A stretch of 29,461 nucleotides of DNA from UBA5868 sp964482025 (GTDB taxonomy: Bacteria > Pseudomonadota > Gammaproteobacteria > Pseudomonadales > Cellvibrionaceae), in NCBI GenBank assembly GCA_964482025.1, contig CAYZVN010000040.1, positions 1-29,461 on the forward strand, in the 5' to 3' direction. Shown here in pieces: positions 8,155-15,675 of the stretch. Within the stretch, counting starts at the first letter, position 1. Each line of letters starts with the position of its first letter. The notes below the pieces were generated by a model. The model was not told where the DNA came from. It searched no databases and was given only the letters and a program-made list of their open reading frames with translations. A program made the translations under genes and the position numbers.

Positions 8155-8829
8155 GTGTTCAGTGCTCGTGTTATCGCTTGGCTCAATACCCTGATTCCTT
8201 TGGTCGCTGTGATAGGCGGCTATCAGATCGCCATTCATCAGCAGGTAGCGGAAGCCTGCCTGCCACTTATCGAAGGTTGTACGTCCATCAGTCGCGGTGT
8301 GCGCAACGGCGATGCGCTCTTCTGGTTTCGCGGCTTTATGATGCCGCTGAGCATGCTGTTGGTGTTTTACTGGACGCTCCAGTACCGATGGCTGGAAGCT
8401 ATAGTAGGGCAGCGCCATCGGCATAGGGTGATTCTCGCCCTCGGGGTGATTTCCGCGCTGGCCCTGGTGCTTTACGCTAACTACCTTGGCTCCCAAGGCG
8501 ACTTCTATCGTTTTATGCGCCGTTTTGGGGTGACGTTTTACTTTGCTTTTGCCGCGCTGGCGCAGCTGCTGAGTTTGCACTCTTTGAGCACTGCTCGGTT
8601 ATCAATTGCCGAATCCGCTAAGGGTTGGCTGCGCGTACTGTGGGGGCTGGTGATCGCTCAGTGGTGCATTGGGCTTGCATCTCTGGCCGTCACCCTTACC
8701 GAGCCGGCCAATCAGTTTCAGCTAGAGAATATTGTGGAGTGGAATTTCGCTTTGGCGATGGTGTGCTTTTACGGCGTGAGCGGCGAGCTCTGGCATCGTC
8801 TGCCTAGGCCGCCAGCGGGTTGTCGATAA
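8155..8829 (+). CDS. Small multi-pass membrane protein, Frag1/DRAM/Sfk1-like
   Basis: A protein of about 224 residues with roughly five or six hydrophobic segments (near residues 5-25, 60-80, 95-112, 125-145, 160-180 and 195-215) and short polar loops. The first long loop holds two cysteines in a CLPLIEGCTSISRGV segment, and the last membrane segment is preceded by ENIVEWNFA. Both resemble the Frag1/DRAM/Sfk1 membrane family, from memory of family features only. The frame is open from GTG 8149, but GTG 8155 is placed better behind GAGAGG at 8144-8149. It starts 34 bases after the halogenase stop, suggesting one transcript with oxyR and the halogenase. Its 3' end overlaps the convergent methyltransferase gene by 26 bases. 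Function is unknown. Confidence 0.7.
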   Translation: MFSARVIAWLNTLIPLVAVIGGYQIAIHQQVAEACLPLIEGCTSISRGVRNGDALFWFRGFMMPLSMLLVFYWTLQYRWLEAIVGQRHRHRVILALGVISALALVLYANYLGSQGDFYRFMRRFGVTFYFAFAALAQLLSLHSLSTARLSIAESAKGWLRVLWGLVIAQWCIGLASLAVTLTEPANQFQLENIVEWNFALAMVCFYGVSGELWHRLPRPPAGCR

Positions 8830-9442
8830 TCAGCAGCATACCTTTTGAGGTGGTCTGCTCCTGCGATTGCCAGGGCTCCAGGCGGGTAATGTAGTTTTCC
8901 TCGCAGTACTTGGCCAGCTGCAGGAAGGTGGTTCGGCCCGGATCCGCGAGAATGATTTTCTTCACCCCGGCAAGTATGGCGCGGGCGATCAAGGACTTGA
9001 GCTCTTTCACCATGGAAGGCCAAAAACAAATATCCGCACCTACAATGAGATCTTGAGCGGCAAAGTCGGCGTGGGTCAGCTCGTTAAATGTCGCAGTTTC
9101 GGTGCGGACCGAGACATCGTTTAGTGATTCGTGCGAGCGCACATAGGGAAATACACCGCTGTCGGCGTCCACCGAGACTATGTCGCCAGCGAAGTGTTTC
9201 GCGCAATAGATCCCCAATAGTCCCCATCCGCAACCTATATCCATAATCCTCTGCCGCTGCGGCAGTGGGTGTTGCGTCAAGTACTCCATGATCAAAAAGC
9301 TGGAATGCCACACCTGATCGCCGTAAAGCCGCGGAGCCGCTTCTTCTTTACGTAGGCGCTTGATTGTTTGATGTTTGTTTTTGAGGATGCGTATGCCGTG
9401 GATGGAGCGCACGTGAGGAGACTTCATAGGCGGGAGCTCCAA
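8804..9442 (-). CDS. Class I SAM-dependent methyltransferase, small lysine-methyltransferase-like
   Basis: A 212-residue soluble protein with a Rossmann-type AdoMet fold. Motif I is MDIGCGWGLLGIYCAKH at about residues 67-83, the acidic end of strand 2 is SVDADSGVF, and DLIVGADICFW marks motif IV, with IILADPGR at motif V/VI. The arrangement resembles the METTL21/ETFB-lysine-methyltransferase group (Methyltransf_16), including a Trp before motif I (QVWHSSF). This points to a protein lysine substrate, but that is inference. The start may be ATG 9442 or the internal ATG at 9427 (MKSPHVRS); neither has a decisive ribosome site. The stop lies within the convergent upstream gene (26-base overlap). 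It follows the cold-shock gene on the same strand but is separated from it by a strong terminator, so it probably has its own promoter. Confidence 0.78.
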   Translation of the reverse strand: MELPPMKSPHVRSIHGIRILKNKHQTIKRLRKEEAAPRLYGDQVWHSSFLIMEYLTQHPLPQRQRIMDIGCGWGLLGIYCAKHFAGDIVSVDADSGVFPYVRSHESLNDVSVRTETATFNELTHADFAAQDLIVGADICFWPSMVKELKSLIARAILAGVKKIILADPGRTTFLQLAKYCEENYITRLEPWQSQEQTTSKGMLLIIDNPLAA

Positions 9443-9453
9443 AAAAGCCAGAC

Positions 9454-9492
9454 AAAAAAAGAGGCTTTGGTCACCGTAATGACCAAAGCCTC
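9454..9492 (-). terminator. Intrinsic terminator of the cold-shock gene
   Basis: A perfect 13-bp stem (9461-9473 pairs with 9480-9492) with a 6-base loop is followed, reading on the minus strand, by a run of seven T (A-run at 9454-9460). It starts 42 bases after the cold-shock stop codon and is the clearest intrinsic terminator in the window. Confidence 0.92.
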
Positions 9493-9533
9493 GGGATCGG
9501 GTCCCGCCATGGCTGGCGGTGAAGGAGCGTCGC

Positions 9534-9743
9534 TTAGAGCGGGATTACATTTTCAGCTTGCGGGCCTTTTTTGCCCTGAGTAACAACAAACTTAACTTGC
9601 TGACCTTCTTTCAGTGTCTTGAAACCGGTGCCAGTGATGGCGCTGTGGTGGACAAAGACATCCGGGCCGCGCTGTTGCTCGATAAAGCCGAAGCCTTTGC
9701 TGTCGTTGAACCACTTAACAGTTCCAGTTGTTTCATTTGACAT
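9534..9743 (-). CDS. CspA-family cold-shock protein
   Basis: A single cold-shock domain of 69 residues (71 if the upstream ATG at 9749 is used). It contains TGTVKWFNDSKGFGFI with the RNP1 motif KGFGFI, and RNP2 as VFVHHSAI, the aromatic nucleic-acid-binding surface of CspA-type proteins. These small OB-fold proteins bind single-stranded RNA/DNA and act as RNA chaperones. The frame gives MNMSNETTG; the second ATG (9743) is preferred because AAGG at 9753-9756 is nine bases from it but only three from the first. It is monocistronic: a strong terminator follows and a roughly 400-base gene-free stretch precedes it, consistent with a long 5' leader. The paralogue (cspA, C, D or E) cannot be decided. 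Confidence 0.95.
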   Translation of the reverse strand: MSNETTGTVKWFNDSKGFGFIEQQRGPDVFVHHSAITGTGFKTLKEGQQVKFVVTQGKKGPQAENVIPL

Positions 9744-10165
9744 ATTCATTAACCTTTTTTCAAAAACAAAGAATCCGCGTACTGCGGGGGTGCTGGAAAT
9801 ACTGGATTACTTTATTGCAACTGACGTGGAGCTTCGGGTCTGGAACTGCGAAAGACTGGCGTCGAGGAGGAAAAAGTATACTTGCAGGATTTTCAACGTG
9901 AATGATTGTACAGGAAATACCAAGGTGCGCAACTGGTTTTGTGGGGGCTATTTGGCCCGTTCGTCGGCCTGCTTTGGCCTCGCTTGTGAGGCGCGACAAA
10001 TGGGCTTTTTGCGCTCGGCTGAAGACCATGTGGCGTTGTCGGAAAGAGCACACTATTTCCTCCTTCTGCATGGCCCTGAAGCCGAGACGCTTTAGGGCTA
10101 TTAAAGTAGTTTGGGGATCGAAGCCGATGAATGGGCCAGGTGTCTGGTGAGCGCTCAGGGTGGGG
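9744..10165 (-). other. Gene-free interval: probable long 5' leader of the cold-shock gene
   Basis: About 420 bases between the cold-shock start and the lactate permease stop, both on the minus strand. ORFs crossing it on either strand (9619-10095 plus, 9760-10185 minus) have no recognisable features and overlap real genes. The part near the cold-shock gene is A/T-rich with homopolymer runs and carries candidate promoters. The rest (about 9950-10165) shows nothing I can name. Long structured leaders are typical of cold-inducible csp genes, but no specific motif such as a cold box could be confirmed by eye. Confidence 0.45.
9905..9932 (-). promoter_or_regulatory. Candidate sigma-70 promoter for the cold-shock gene
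   Basis: On the minus strand TTGCGC (9932-9927) and TACAAT (9910-9905) are separated by 16 bases, a fair match to -35 and -10 elements. A transcript from here would have a leader of about 150 bases. A second possible -10, TATACT at 9880-9875, lacks a convincing -35. Confidence 0.35.
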
Positions 10166-11773
10166 CTATCCGGGGGCGAGGCCAAAGTACAGCAGCCCCA
10201 TGGCCCAAATACCAGCTGCCGCGCAATAAACCAGCGCCGGCCCTAGGGTAAAGCGAATAATCTGCCCTTCGCGCCCGGTCAGGTTCACCACCGACGCCGC
10301 AGCCACCACGTTGGAGACGCCGATCATATTGCCGGCGTTAGCGCCGACTACTTGGAGGGCAACGGTCAGAACTTCCGGGAAGCCGGCTCGCGCCGCGACG
10401 GCGGCCTGAAAGCCGGAGAACATCATATTGGAAAAGGTGCCAGAGCCGGCGATAAAGGAGCCGAGTGCGCCAATAAACGGCGCGGCCAGGGGCCATTGGC
10501 CGCCGGCGAGATCGGCCACTAGGGTGGCGAGCTCCAGAGGCATGGATTGCAAGCCCGCCGTGTTGACGTCGGAGCGCAAGAAAATGCGCACCATGGGGAT
10601 AGCGGTCAGTAAGGCAATACCAGTGGGAACCACGTTGCGCAGGCTGGTGCGCCAAGCGCCGATAAGGTCTTGTCGCTTGCCCTGTTGAAACCAGCCCGCT
10701 AACAGGGCCACCAGCAAAAACACACTGCCGGGGAGATAAAGGGGCTTTAAGTCGGTGTAAATGCCCGTGCCGAGTATATCGCCACTGCGGATGACAACTT
10801 GGTTTAACCAGTCTTTTAGCGGCAGAACTTCCATGCGGGTAATGATTAGCACACCGGCAACTAAGACATAGGGCAGCCAGGCGCGCAGAAAACTTAGGTG
10901 GCTATTGAGTTCTGTCGCGACGAGTGTTGCGTCGCCAGGGAATTGCCAGGAGGTGCGCGGCGTGAGCCAGCGGCGGCGGGCGCAAAAAGTGGTAATTAAC
11001 AGGCCGCAGAAGCCGCCGATAATGGAAGGAAATTCGGGGCCGAGGAAATACATGGTTAGCCAAGCGGGCAGAGTGAAGGCGAAGCCTGCCAGCAGGGCAA
11101 AGGGCCAAGCCGCTAAACCTTCGCGCCAACTGCGATTTGCGCCAAAAAAACGCGTGAGTATGGCGCACATGAAAAGTGGCAGAGCACTGGCGAGCAGTAG
11201 ATCCAAGGTGATGGCGGCCAGGCCGATTTGCCGAATGAGTTCCGCCGGAGGGTCTATTAAGCCCTCAGCGACGCCAATTAATATCGGCGTGCCCACAGCG
11301 CCGAAGGTGACCGGACTGGATCCGGCGATCAGCGCCATCACCACCGCTGCCATGGCCGGAAATCCCAGCACCAACAACAGCGGCGCCGCTATAGCAGCTG
11401 GTGTGCCGAAGCCGGAAATGCCCTCCAGAAAAGCACCGAACGACCAGGCAATGATAATCATCTGTACGCGCCGATCGGGAGAGATGGCGACAAAGCCGTG
11501 GCGAATCACTTCTATCGCCGTGGTTGCGCGTAGGACATTGAGCAGCGAGATGGCCCCAACAACAATCCAGAGAATGGAGAGCGCGACAAACCAACCTTCA
11601 ATGGCCGCTGCGGCAATGCGTAGCGGCGACATTTGCCAGATCAGCAGTGCGCTGGTGGCGGTGGCGATTAGGCTCAGAGGCATGGCGCGGGTGGCCGGTA
11701 AGCGCAGGATCACCAATAACAGCAGAACGGTGAGAATGGGCGTGAGCGCGGCAAGTAATTGCAAAAGTGTCAT
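10166..11773 (-). CDS. lldP: L-lactate permease, LctP/LldP family
   Basis: A 535-residue inner-membrane transporter with about 12-14 hydrophobic segments. Family motifs are visible: IEGWFVALSILWIVVGAI in the N-terminal half, FGAFLEGISGFGTPAAIA at about residues 112-129, LIAGSSPVTFGAVGTPI just after, and a C-terminal IGALGSFIAGSGTFSNMMF with NMIGVSNVVAA. These are the conserved Gly-rich helices of lactate/glycolate permeases that import the substrate with protons. The start is ATG 11773. It is divergent from tcdA across 180 bases. No lactate dehydrogenase (lldD or lldEFG) lies beside it, so whether lactate or glycolate is the main substrate is open. Confidence 0.9.
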   Translation of the reverse strand: MTLLQLLAALTPILTVLLLLVILRLPATRAMPLSLIATATSALLIWQMSPLRIAAAAIEGWFVALSILWIVVGAISLLNVLRATTAIEVIRHGFVAISPDRRVQMIIIAWSFGAFLEGISGFGTPAAIAAPLLLVLGFPAMAAVVMALIAGSSPVTFGAVGTPILIGVAEGLIDPPAELIRQIGLAAITLDLLLASALPLFMCAILTRFFGANRSWREGLAAWPFALLAGFAFTLPAWLTMYFLGPEFPSIIGGFCGLLITTFCARRRWLTPRTSWQFPGDATLVATELNSHLSFLRAWLPYVLVAGVLIITRMEVLPLKDWLNQVVIRSGDILGTGIYTDLKPLYLPGSVFLLVALLAGWFQQGKRQDLIGAWRTSLRNVVPTGIALLTAIPMVRIFLRSDVNTAGLQSMPLELATLVADLAGGQWPLAAPFIGALGSFIAGSGTFSNMMFSGFQAAVAARAGFPEVLTVALQVVGANAGNMIGVSNVVAAASVVNLTGREGQIIRFTLGPALVYCAAAGIWAMGLLYFGLAPG

Positions 11774-11953
11774 GGCATAGAGTGGGTGATGAATGTTGGG
11801 TGCCTATTGAATGCGAGAGCGCAGCAATCGGCAAGCCAGCCAGAGCTTCCGAGGCGTTGCTGGTCGCAAAGTAAGACAATCCATCAAAATGATTCTTGCG
11901 ACAGCCCGGTACTTTGCGTTAAAACGCGCGCATTTTATGTGCGAGGGTGAGGT

Positions 11954-12752
11954 ATGACACTTTCAACCGAATACCGCCAGCGGTTTGGCGGCGTAAGCAG
12001 ACTTTACGGTGAAGCGGCGCTGGAGGCATTGTCGCGGGCCCATATGGCGGTGATCGGGTTGGGTGGTGTGGGCAGTTGGACGGCGGAAGCGCTGGCGCGT
12101 TCGGGGGTTGGTGAACTGACTTTAATTGATATGGATGAAGTGTGTATTACCAACACCAATCGCCAAACTCCGGCGCTGACCTCTCGAGTGGGGCAGTCCA
12201 AAAACCAGGTGATCGCCGAGCGTTTGCGCGACATCAACCCCGAAATTCGGCTCCACTGCATCGAAGACTTTCTCGACTCCAACAACTTGCCGGACTACAT
12301 AGGACCGCAGCATCATGTGATTGTGGATGCGATGGATGCGGCAATTACTAAAAGTGCGCTGGTCGCATACTGCAGCGCGCGCAAAATTCGCTTGGTCACC
12401 GTGGGCTCTTCGGGTGGCAAAGCCGATCCGACACGTATACAAGTGGCTGATCTGGCGCGTACGGAAGGGGATCCGCTGCTCGCCAAAATCCGCACCCAGA
12501 TGGTTCAGCGTCACGGCTTTGCGCGAAGTAGTAGCCGCAAGTTTCGCGTCGATGCCATTTTTTCTCCCGAGCAAATGGTCTACCCCAAGCCCGATGGAAC
12601 CATCTGCATGGAGAAGCAGGTGATGCAGAATGGCGTGCGCCTCGACTGCACCGGAGGCTTTGGCTCCAGTGTAATGGTCACGGGGACATTTGGCTTTGTT
12701 GCGGCGACTCGCGCAGTCGAGCGTTATCTTCAGCTTGTGGAGCGTCGCAGCG
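11954..12752 (+). CDS. tcdA: tRNA threonylcarbamoyladenosine dehydratase TcdA (3' end in gap)
   Basis: An E1-like (ThiF/MoeB superfamily) enzyme that cyclises t6A37 in ANN-decoding tRNAs to ct6A using ATP. The visible 266 residues contain the N-terminal RFGGVSRLYG segment, the nucleotide loop VIGLGGVGSW at about 33-42, ELTLIDMDEV, the TNTNRQ motif at 67-71 and the C-terminal GSSVMVTGTFGFVAA typical of TcdA (formerly YgdL/CsdL). A GAGG ribosome site precedes ATG 11954. E. coli TcdA is about 268 residues, so the protein is nearly complete where the 100-N gap starts. The apparent stop at about 12874 depends on the placeholder gap length and should not be trusted. In many gammaproteobacteria tcdA sits next to csdE/sufE; here sufE lies 3 kb away with the cpx genes between. 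Confidence 0.93.
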
Positions 12753-12852
12753 NNNNNNNNNNNNNNNNNNNNNNNNNNNNNNNNNNNNNNNNNNNNNNNN
12801 NNNNNNNNNNNNNNNNNNNNNNNNNNNNNNNNNNNNNNNNNNNNNNNNNNNN
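12753..12852. other. Scaffold gap (100 N)
   Basis: Exactly 100 undetermined bases, the usual placeholder for a gap of unknown size. It removes the end of tcdA. Sequence resumes inside a non-coding stretch before the cpxA end, so further genes could be missing. Confidence 0.99.
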
Positions 12853-12970
12853 CAGCTCGCGGGTGTTGGTGTGACTGTTCGTTCTCTCGGAGAAAGAGTT
12901 CGCGCGCTGAAACGCCAATTCAGGGTGGTAGACCGACTACCTTCAGTGCGTCGCAATTTTCTTTCGTCTA

Positions 12971-12997
12971 ATGGGGCAGGGCAGGTGCCCCATTTTT
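12971..12997 (+). terminator. Intrinsic terminator-like hairpin downstream of tcdA
   Basis: An 8-bp stem (ATGGGGCA at 12971-12978 with TGCCCCAT at 12986-12993) and a 7-base loop, ending in five T at 12993-12997. The orientation suits transcripts from the tcdA side. It lies ten bases from the cpxA stop, so it separates convergent transcripts. Confidence 0.7.
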
Positions 12998-13007
12998 AAC
13001 ATGAAGA

Positions 13008-14339
13008 TTAGTCGTCAATTGCCTTTCGATTTGGAGAAGTGCCTCTAGGCAACACCATCGATATTTCTAATCCCCCCTCGGGGTGATTTACGATCGTCAA
13101 ATTCCCTCCATGCTTTTCCACCGCGCGATGCGCGATACTCAGGCCCAGGCCAAAACCCTCGCCGTGCATGCGATTGCCCGAGCGATAAAAAGGCGTGGTG
13201 AGTCTTTCCAATTCTTCGGCGGGCACGCCGTTGCCGTAGTCGCGAATGGTGATGCTGAGGTTTTGTGCTGCAGCCGATAGATGCACATCAACCGGTGAAT
13301 CGTCCGGCGTATATTTGCAGGCATTGCGCAAAATATTGTCCACAGCCTCACCTAACAAATGCCGGTCGCCCTCGATAACACATGGGCTTGGCGGGTAGGT
13401 AAAGCGGATGGTGCGCTGGGGGTGTTCAAACAGGACATTGTCAATTTGTGCCTGCAGCAGTTCGTGCAAGTCCAAGGTTACGAAGGTCGCGGCGATCTCT
13501 TCCAGGCGGGCAAAATTCAGGATTCGCTGAATCAGTTGGTCCATTCGCTCACACTCAGCGTGAATACGATGAATATAAGCCGATGATTTTTCTTCTCGCT
13601 GTTGGACGAGTTCGGCGGCCACTTGCAGGCGCGCAAGAGGTGCGCGCAACTCGTGGGATACGTCGTGGAGCAACTGTTTTTGTGCGCCGATGGTGTGCTG
13701 GATTTTGCGCATCATAAAAGAGAGGTCTTTCGCTAAATCGCCAATTTCATCGGCGCGACTCAATAAACCGCTGTCGACCTGGGTATGTAAATCGCCTTGG
13801 GCAAATTGGCGGCTCGCAATTCCGAGCTTTTTTAAGGGGCGGGTGATGCTCCAGCTCAATAAAAAGCTGACCAGAGTCGAGGCAAAGAGAATGATAAAAA
13901 ATTGGACGGTGTTGACCTTTTGCAGCATGTTGGTGAGATGCCGCGGCGGTCTGGGGGTCAAAGCTTCAACGGTGTAGCGGTTGTCGTTTTTCGAGGTGAT
14001 TTTGAATGTAAAGGTGTCGCGTTCTCCGCGCTTTCCGGAGTTGCGTTCGAAAATGAGCTTGTCATCGCGATAGATGCGGATGATATGCCGATGGTTGACC
14101 AAGTTGTGCGGTGGGCCGAAACGGCGCAACACACTTTTGCGCATAGGCTTGTTCGAGGACAGGCTCTCGTAGTGATTGATGGCGTGCTTGCTAATATCCT
14201 TGAGTATTTTTTCGTATTGGTTGCGAAATTTCTCGGTTTCTACCGAGGTAATAATGGCGTAGCTTGTCGCCAGCATAATGGCGAGGCTCACCAACCAGAA
14301 AGCGGCAAAAATTTTCCAGAAAAGGCGTTTAATTTTCAT
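13008..14339 (-). CDS. cpxA: Sensor histidine kinase, CpxA-like
   Basis: A 443-residue inner-membrane kinase. A membrane segment at about 10-32 and another at about 145-165 flank a periplasmic sensor region of about 110 residues. A HAMP domain follows (SWSITRPLKKLG, about 162-215), then the H-box LLHDVSHELRAPLARLQ with phospho-acceptor H229, an N-box NILRNACKYTP near 335-345, and G-boxes DYGNGVP and GFGLGL (395-400). The frame is open to 14459, but ATG 14339 gives the usual basic N-terminus MKIKRLFWK and overlaps the cpxR stop by 11 bases. The kinase pairs with the response regulator upstream. With the cpxP-like gene divergently placed and a CpxR box between, this is the envelope-stress Cpx system; the periplasmic signal has not been shown here. 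Confidence 0.92.
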   Translation of the reverse strand: MKIKRLFWKIFAAFWLVSLAIMLATSYAIITSVETEKFRNQYEKILKDISKHAINHYESLSSNKPMRKSVLRRFGPPHNLVNHRHIIRIYRDDKLIFERNSGKRGERDTFTFKITSKNDNRYTVEALTPRPPRHLTNMLQKVNTVQFFIILFASTLVSFLLSWSITRPLKKLGIASRQFAQGDLHTQVDSGLLSRADEIGDLAKDLSFMMRKIQHTIGAQKQLLHDVSHELRAPLARLQVAAELVQQREEKSSAYIHRIHAECERMDQLIQRILNFARLEEIAATFVTLDLHELLQAQIDNVLFEHPQRTIRFTYPPSPCVIEGDRHLLGEAVDNILRNACKYTPDDSPVDVHLSAAAQNLSITIRDYGNGVPAEELERLTTPFYRSGNRMHGEGFGLGLSIAHRAVEKHGGNLTIVNHPEGGLEISMVLPRGTSPNRKAIDD

Positions 14340-15054
14340 CGCTGCCGGCGTCTGCTGATAGTTGATAACCCATCCCGCGCACCGCTTTAATTTGCAACGT
14401 TTCTCCCTGTTGCGGCACCTGTGCCAGCTTTTGCCGGATGCGGCTGACGTGAACATCAATGCTGCGGTCGTAGCGGGTCAGTTTGCGTTGCAATACCTGC
14501 TCGGTGAGAAACTCTTTGCTGAGCACCTGGCCGACGTTGTCAACCAGTAGCTGCAAGACGCGAAACTCCGCCGCAGTTAAGGCCAGCGGCTGACCATCGA
14601 GCGCTGCGCTTAAGGTGCCCGAGTCGAGCTGCAAGTTGCCCAGCACTTTGGGGCTAGGGGAGGTGTCGGTGATTTCGGGGCGTGCGCGTCGCAACACCGC
14701 TTTGATCCGGGCGCTCAGCTCGCGCGGGTTGCAGGGTTTGGCCAAGTAATCGTCCGCGCCCATCTCCAGCCCCAAAATGCGATCTATATCGTCACCGCGC
14801 CCGGTCAGCATAATCACCGGTAAGCGGGAAGTTTGGCGAACCTGCTTGAGCACGTCGAGTCCCGATAGTTTGGGCATCATGATATCCAACACCATGGCAT
14901 CTACCTCGGCGCCGTCACGCAAGCGGGCCAACGCCTGTTCGCCGTCCGCAGCCAAGTGGACTAAAAAGCCTTCGCCGCTTAGATATTCGCTGAGCAGTTG
15001 CGATAAGTGCGGGTCATCGTCGACCAGTAGAATAGTGGCGCTCGTGAGTGTCAT
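14329..15054 (-). CDS. cpxR: OmpR-family response regulator, CpxR-like
   Basis: A 241-residue two-domain regulator. The receiver domain has the acidic pair in LLVDDDPHL (residues 9-17), phospho-acceptor D57 in VLDIMMPKLSG and the lysine in YLAKPCNP near 107. The C-terminal winged-helix DNA-binding domain carries LTAAEFRVLQLL and the recognition helix region RYDRSIDVHVSRIRQKL. The frame is open to 15102, but ATG 15054 gives the normal start MTLTSATILLVDDD. The gene overlaps cpxA by 11 bases. A perfect CpxR box lies 40 bases upstream of this start, between it and the divergent cpxP-like gene, so autoregulation is likely. Confidence 0.92.
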   Translation of the reverse strand: MTLTSATILLVDDDPHLSQLLSEYLSGEGFLVHLAADGEQALARLRDGAEVDAMVLDIMMPKLSGLDVLKQVRQTSRLPVIMLTGRGDDIDRILGLEMGADDYLAKPCNPRELSARIKAVLRRARPEITDTSPSPKVLGNLQLDSGTLSAALDGQPLALTAAEFRVLQLLVDNVGQVLSKEFLTEQVLQRKLTRYDRSIDVHVSRIRQKLAQVPQQGETLQIKAVRGMGYQLSADAGSDEN

Positions 15055-15093
15055 AGGGTAACTGTATCCGAAGGCGAAACGAGGATCGGTGGC

Positions 15094-15108
15094 TTTACAC
15101 AACTTTAC
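15094..15108 (-). promoter_or_regulatory. CpxR box (GTAAA-N5-GTAAA)
   Basis: Reading the minus strand from 15108 to 15094 gives GTAAA, five bases, GTAAA, a perfect match to the published CpxR consensus. It is 40 bases from the cpxR start and 77 from the divergent cpxP-like start, so it can serve both genes. Confidence 0.85.
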
Positions 15109-15184
15109 CTCAGCTTAACCCTACTTTGCAGGCGCCTCGTCGATACTGGTATCACGTCAATCAGACACAACCAGGAGAAAGCCT

Positions 15185-15622
15185 ATGAAACGTTTAATGA
15201 CCTCCGTATTGCTCAGTGCAAGCTTGTTAACGGGCGCGGCGGCTTATGCCGGTCCGGATTATGGTTATCACGGCGGTAAAAATCATGTAGAACGCTTAGC
15301 CAAACGACTCGATCTGACCGACGATCAGAAAGTGGCGCTTGAGGATATTTACCGCAGCTATGGCAGCGAAAATAAAAAGGTGCATAAACAGCACAAGCGA
15401 GGGTTAAAGCGCGGCTTTGCCGAATTGGACCCGACCGCAGCGGATTATCACGAGCGATTGGCGGAAATGGCCCGCGCAGAAGGTGAGCGAGTAGAGCAGA
15501 GCATTATTCGCCGAGGTGAAATTCACGCAAAGGTGTATGAGGTATTGACGCCGGAGCAGCGGGAAAAGCTGCACAGCAAGAAAATGAAGCGCGACAAAAA
15601 ATGGACTGGGAACAGCCGTTAA
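15185..15622 (+). CDS. cpxP: Periplasmic CpxP/Spy-family protein
   Basis: A 145-residue exported protein with a clear Sec signal peptide (basic MKRLM, hydrophobic core, cleavage near AAAYA-GPD at about 22/23). The mature part is helical and very rich in charged residues and carries the two LTxxQ motifs of the family: LTDDQ at 44-48 and LTPEQ at 121-125. In E. coli CpxP binds the CpxA sensor domain as a negative regulator, and Spy is a periplasmic chaperone; the location next to cpxRA favours the CpxP role. AGGAGA lies at 15173-15178 before ATG 15185. A strong terminator follows. The very basic C-terminus (HSKKMKRDKKW) is unusual but within family variation. Confidence 0.87.
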   Translation: MKRLMTSVLLSASLLTGAAAYAGPDYGYHGGKNHVERLAKRLDLTDDQKVALEDIYRSYGSENKKVHKQHKRGLKRGFAELDPTAADYHERLAEMARAEGERVEQSIIRRGEIHAKVYEVLTPEQREKLHSKKMKRDKKWTGNSR

Positions 15623-15648
15623 GATTTGGTAAACGGGTGTGAGCGATT

Positions 15649-15675
15649 GCCCTCTCGCTGCGAGAGGGCTTTTTT
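15649..15675 (+). terminator. Intrinsic terminator after cpxP
   Basis: A 9-bp stem (GCCCTCTCG at 15649-15657, CGAGAGGGC at 15661-15669) with a 3-base loop is followed by six T and a further T-rich stretch. It overlaps the last codon of the convergent sufE gene. It mainly serves the plus strand. Confidence 0.9.

Noticed and set aside
9760..10185. Open frames on both strands in the interval between the cold-shock and lactate permease genes
   Set aside because: No recognisable domain or convincing ribosome site; each overlaps part of a real gene. The interval fits better as a leader and spacer.
10905..11780. 291-codon open frame on the plus strand opposite the lactate permease
   Set aside because: Antisense to a well-supported transporter; its translation is low-complexity Ala/Ser/Met/Arg without family motifs.
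13902..14390. 162-codon plus-strand frame opposite cpxA/cpxR
   Set aside because: Antisense to the kinase sensor region, without known motifs; the cpxA frame has full kinase motifs.
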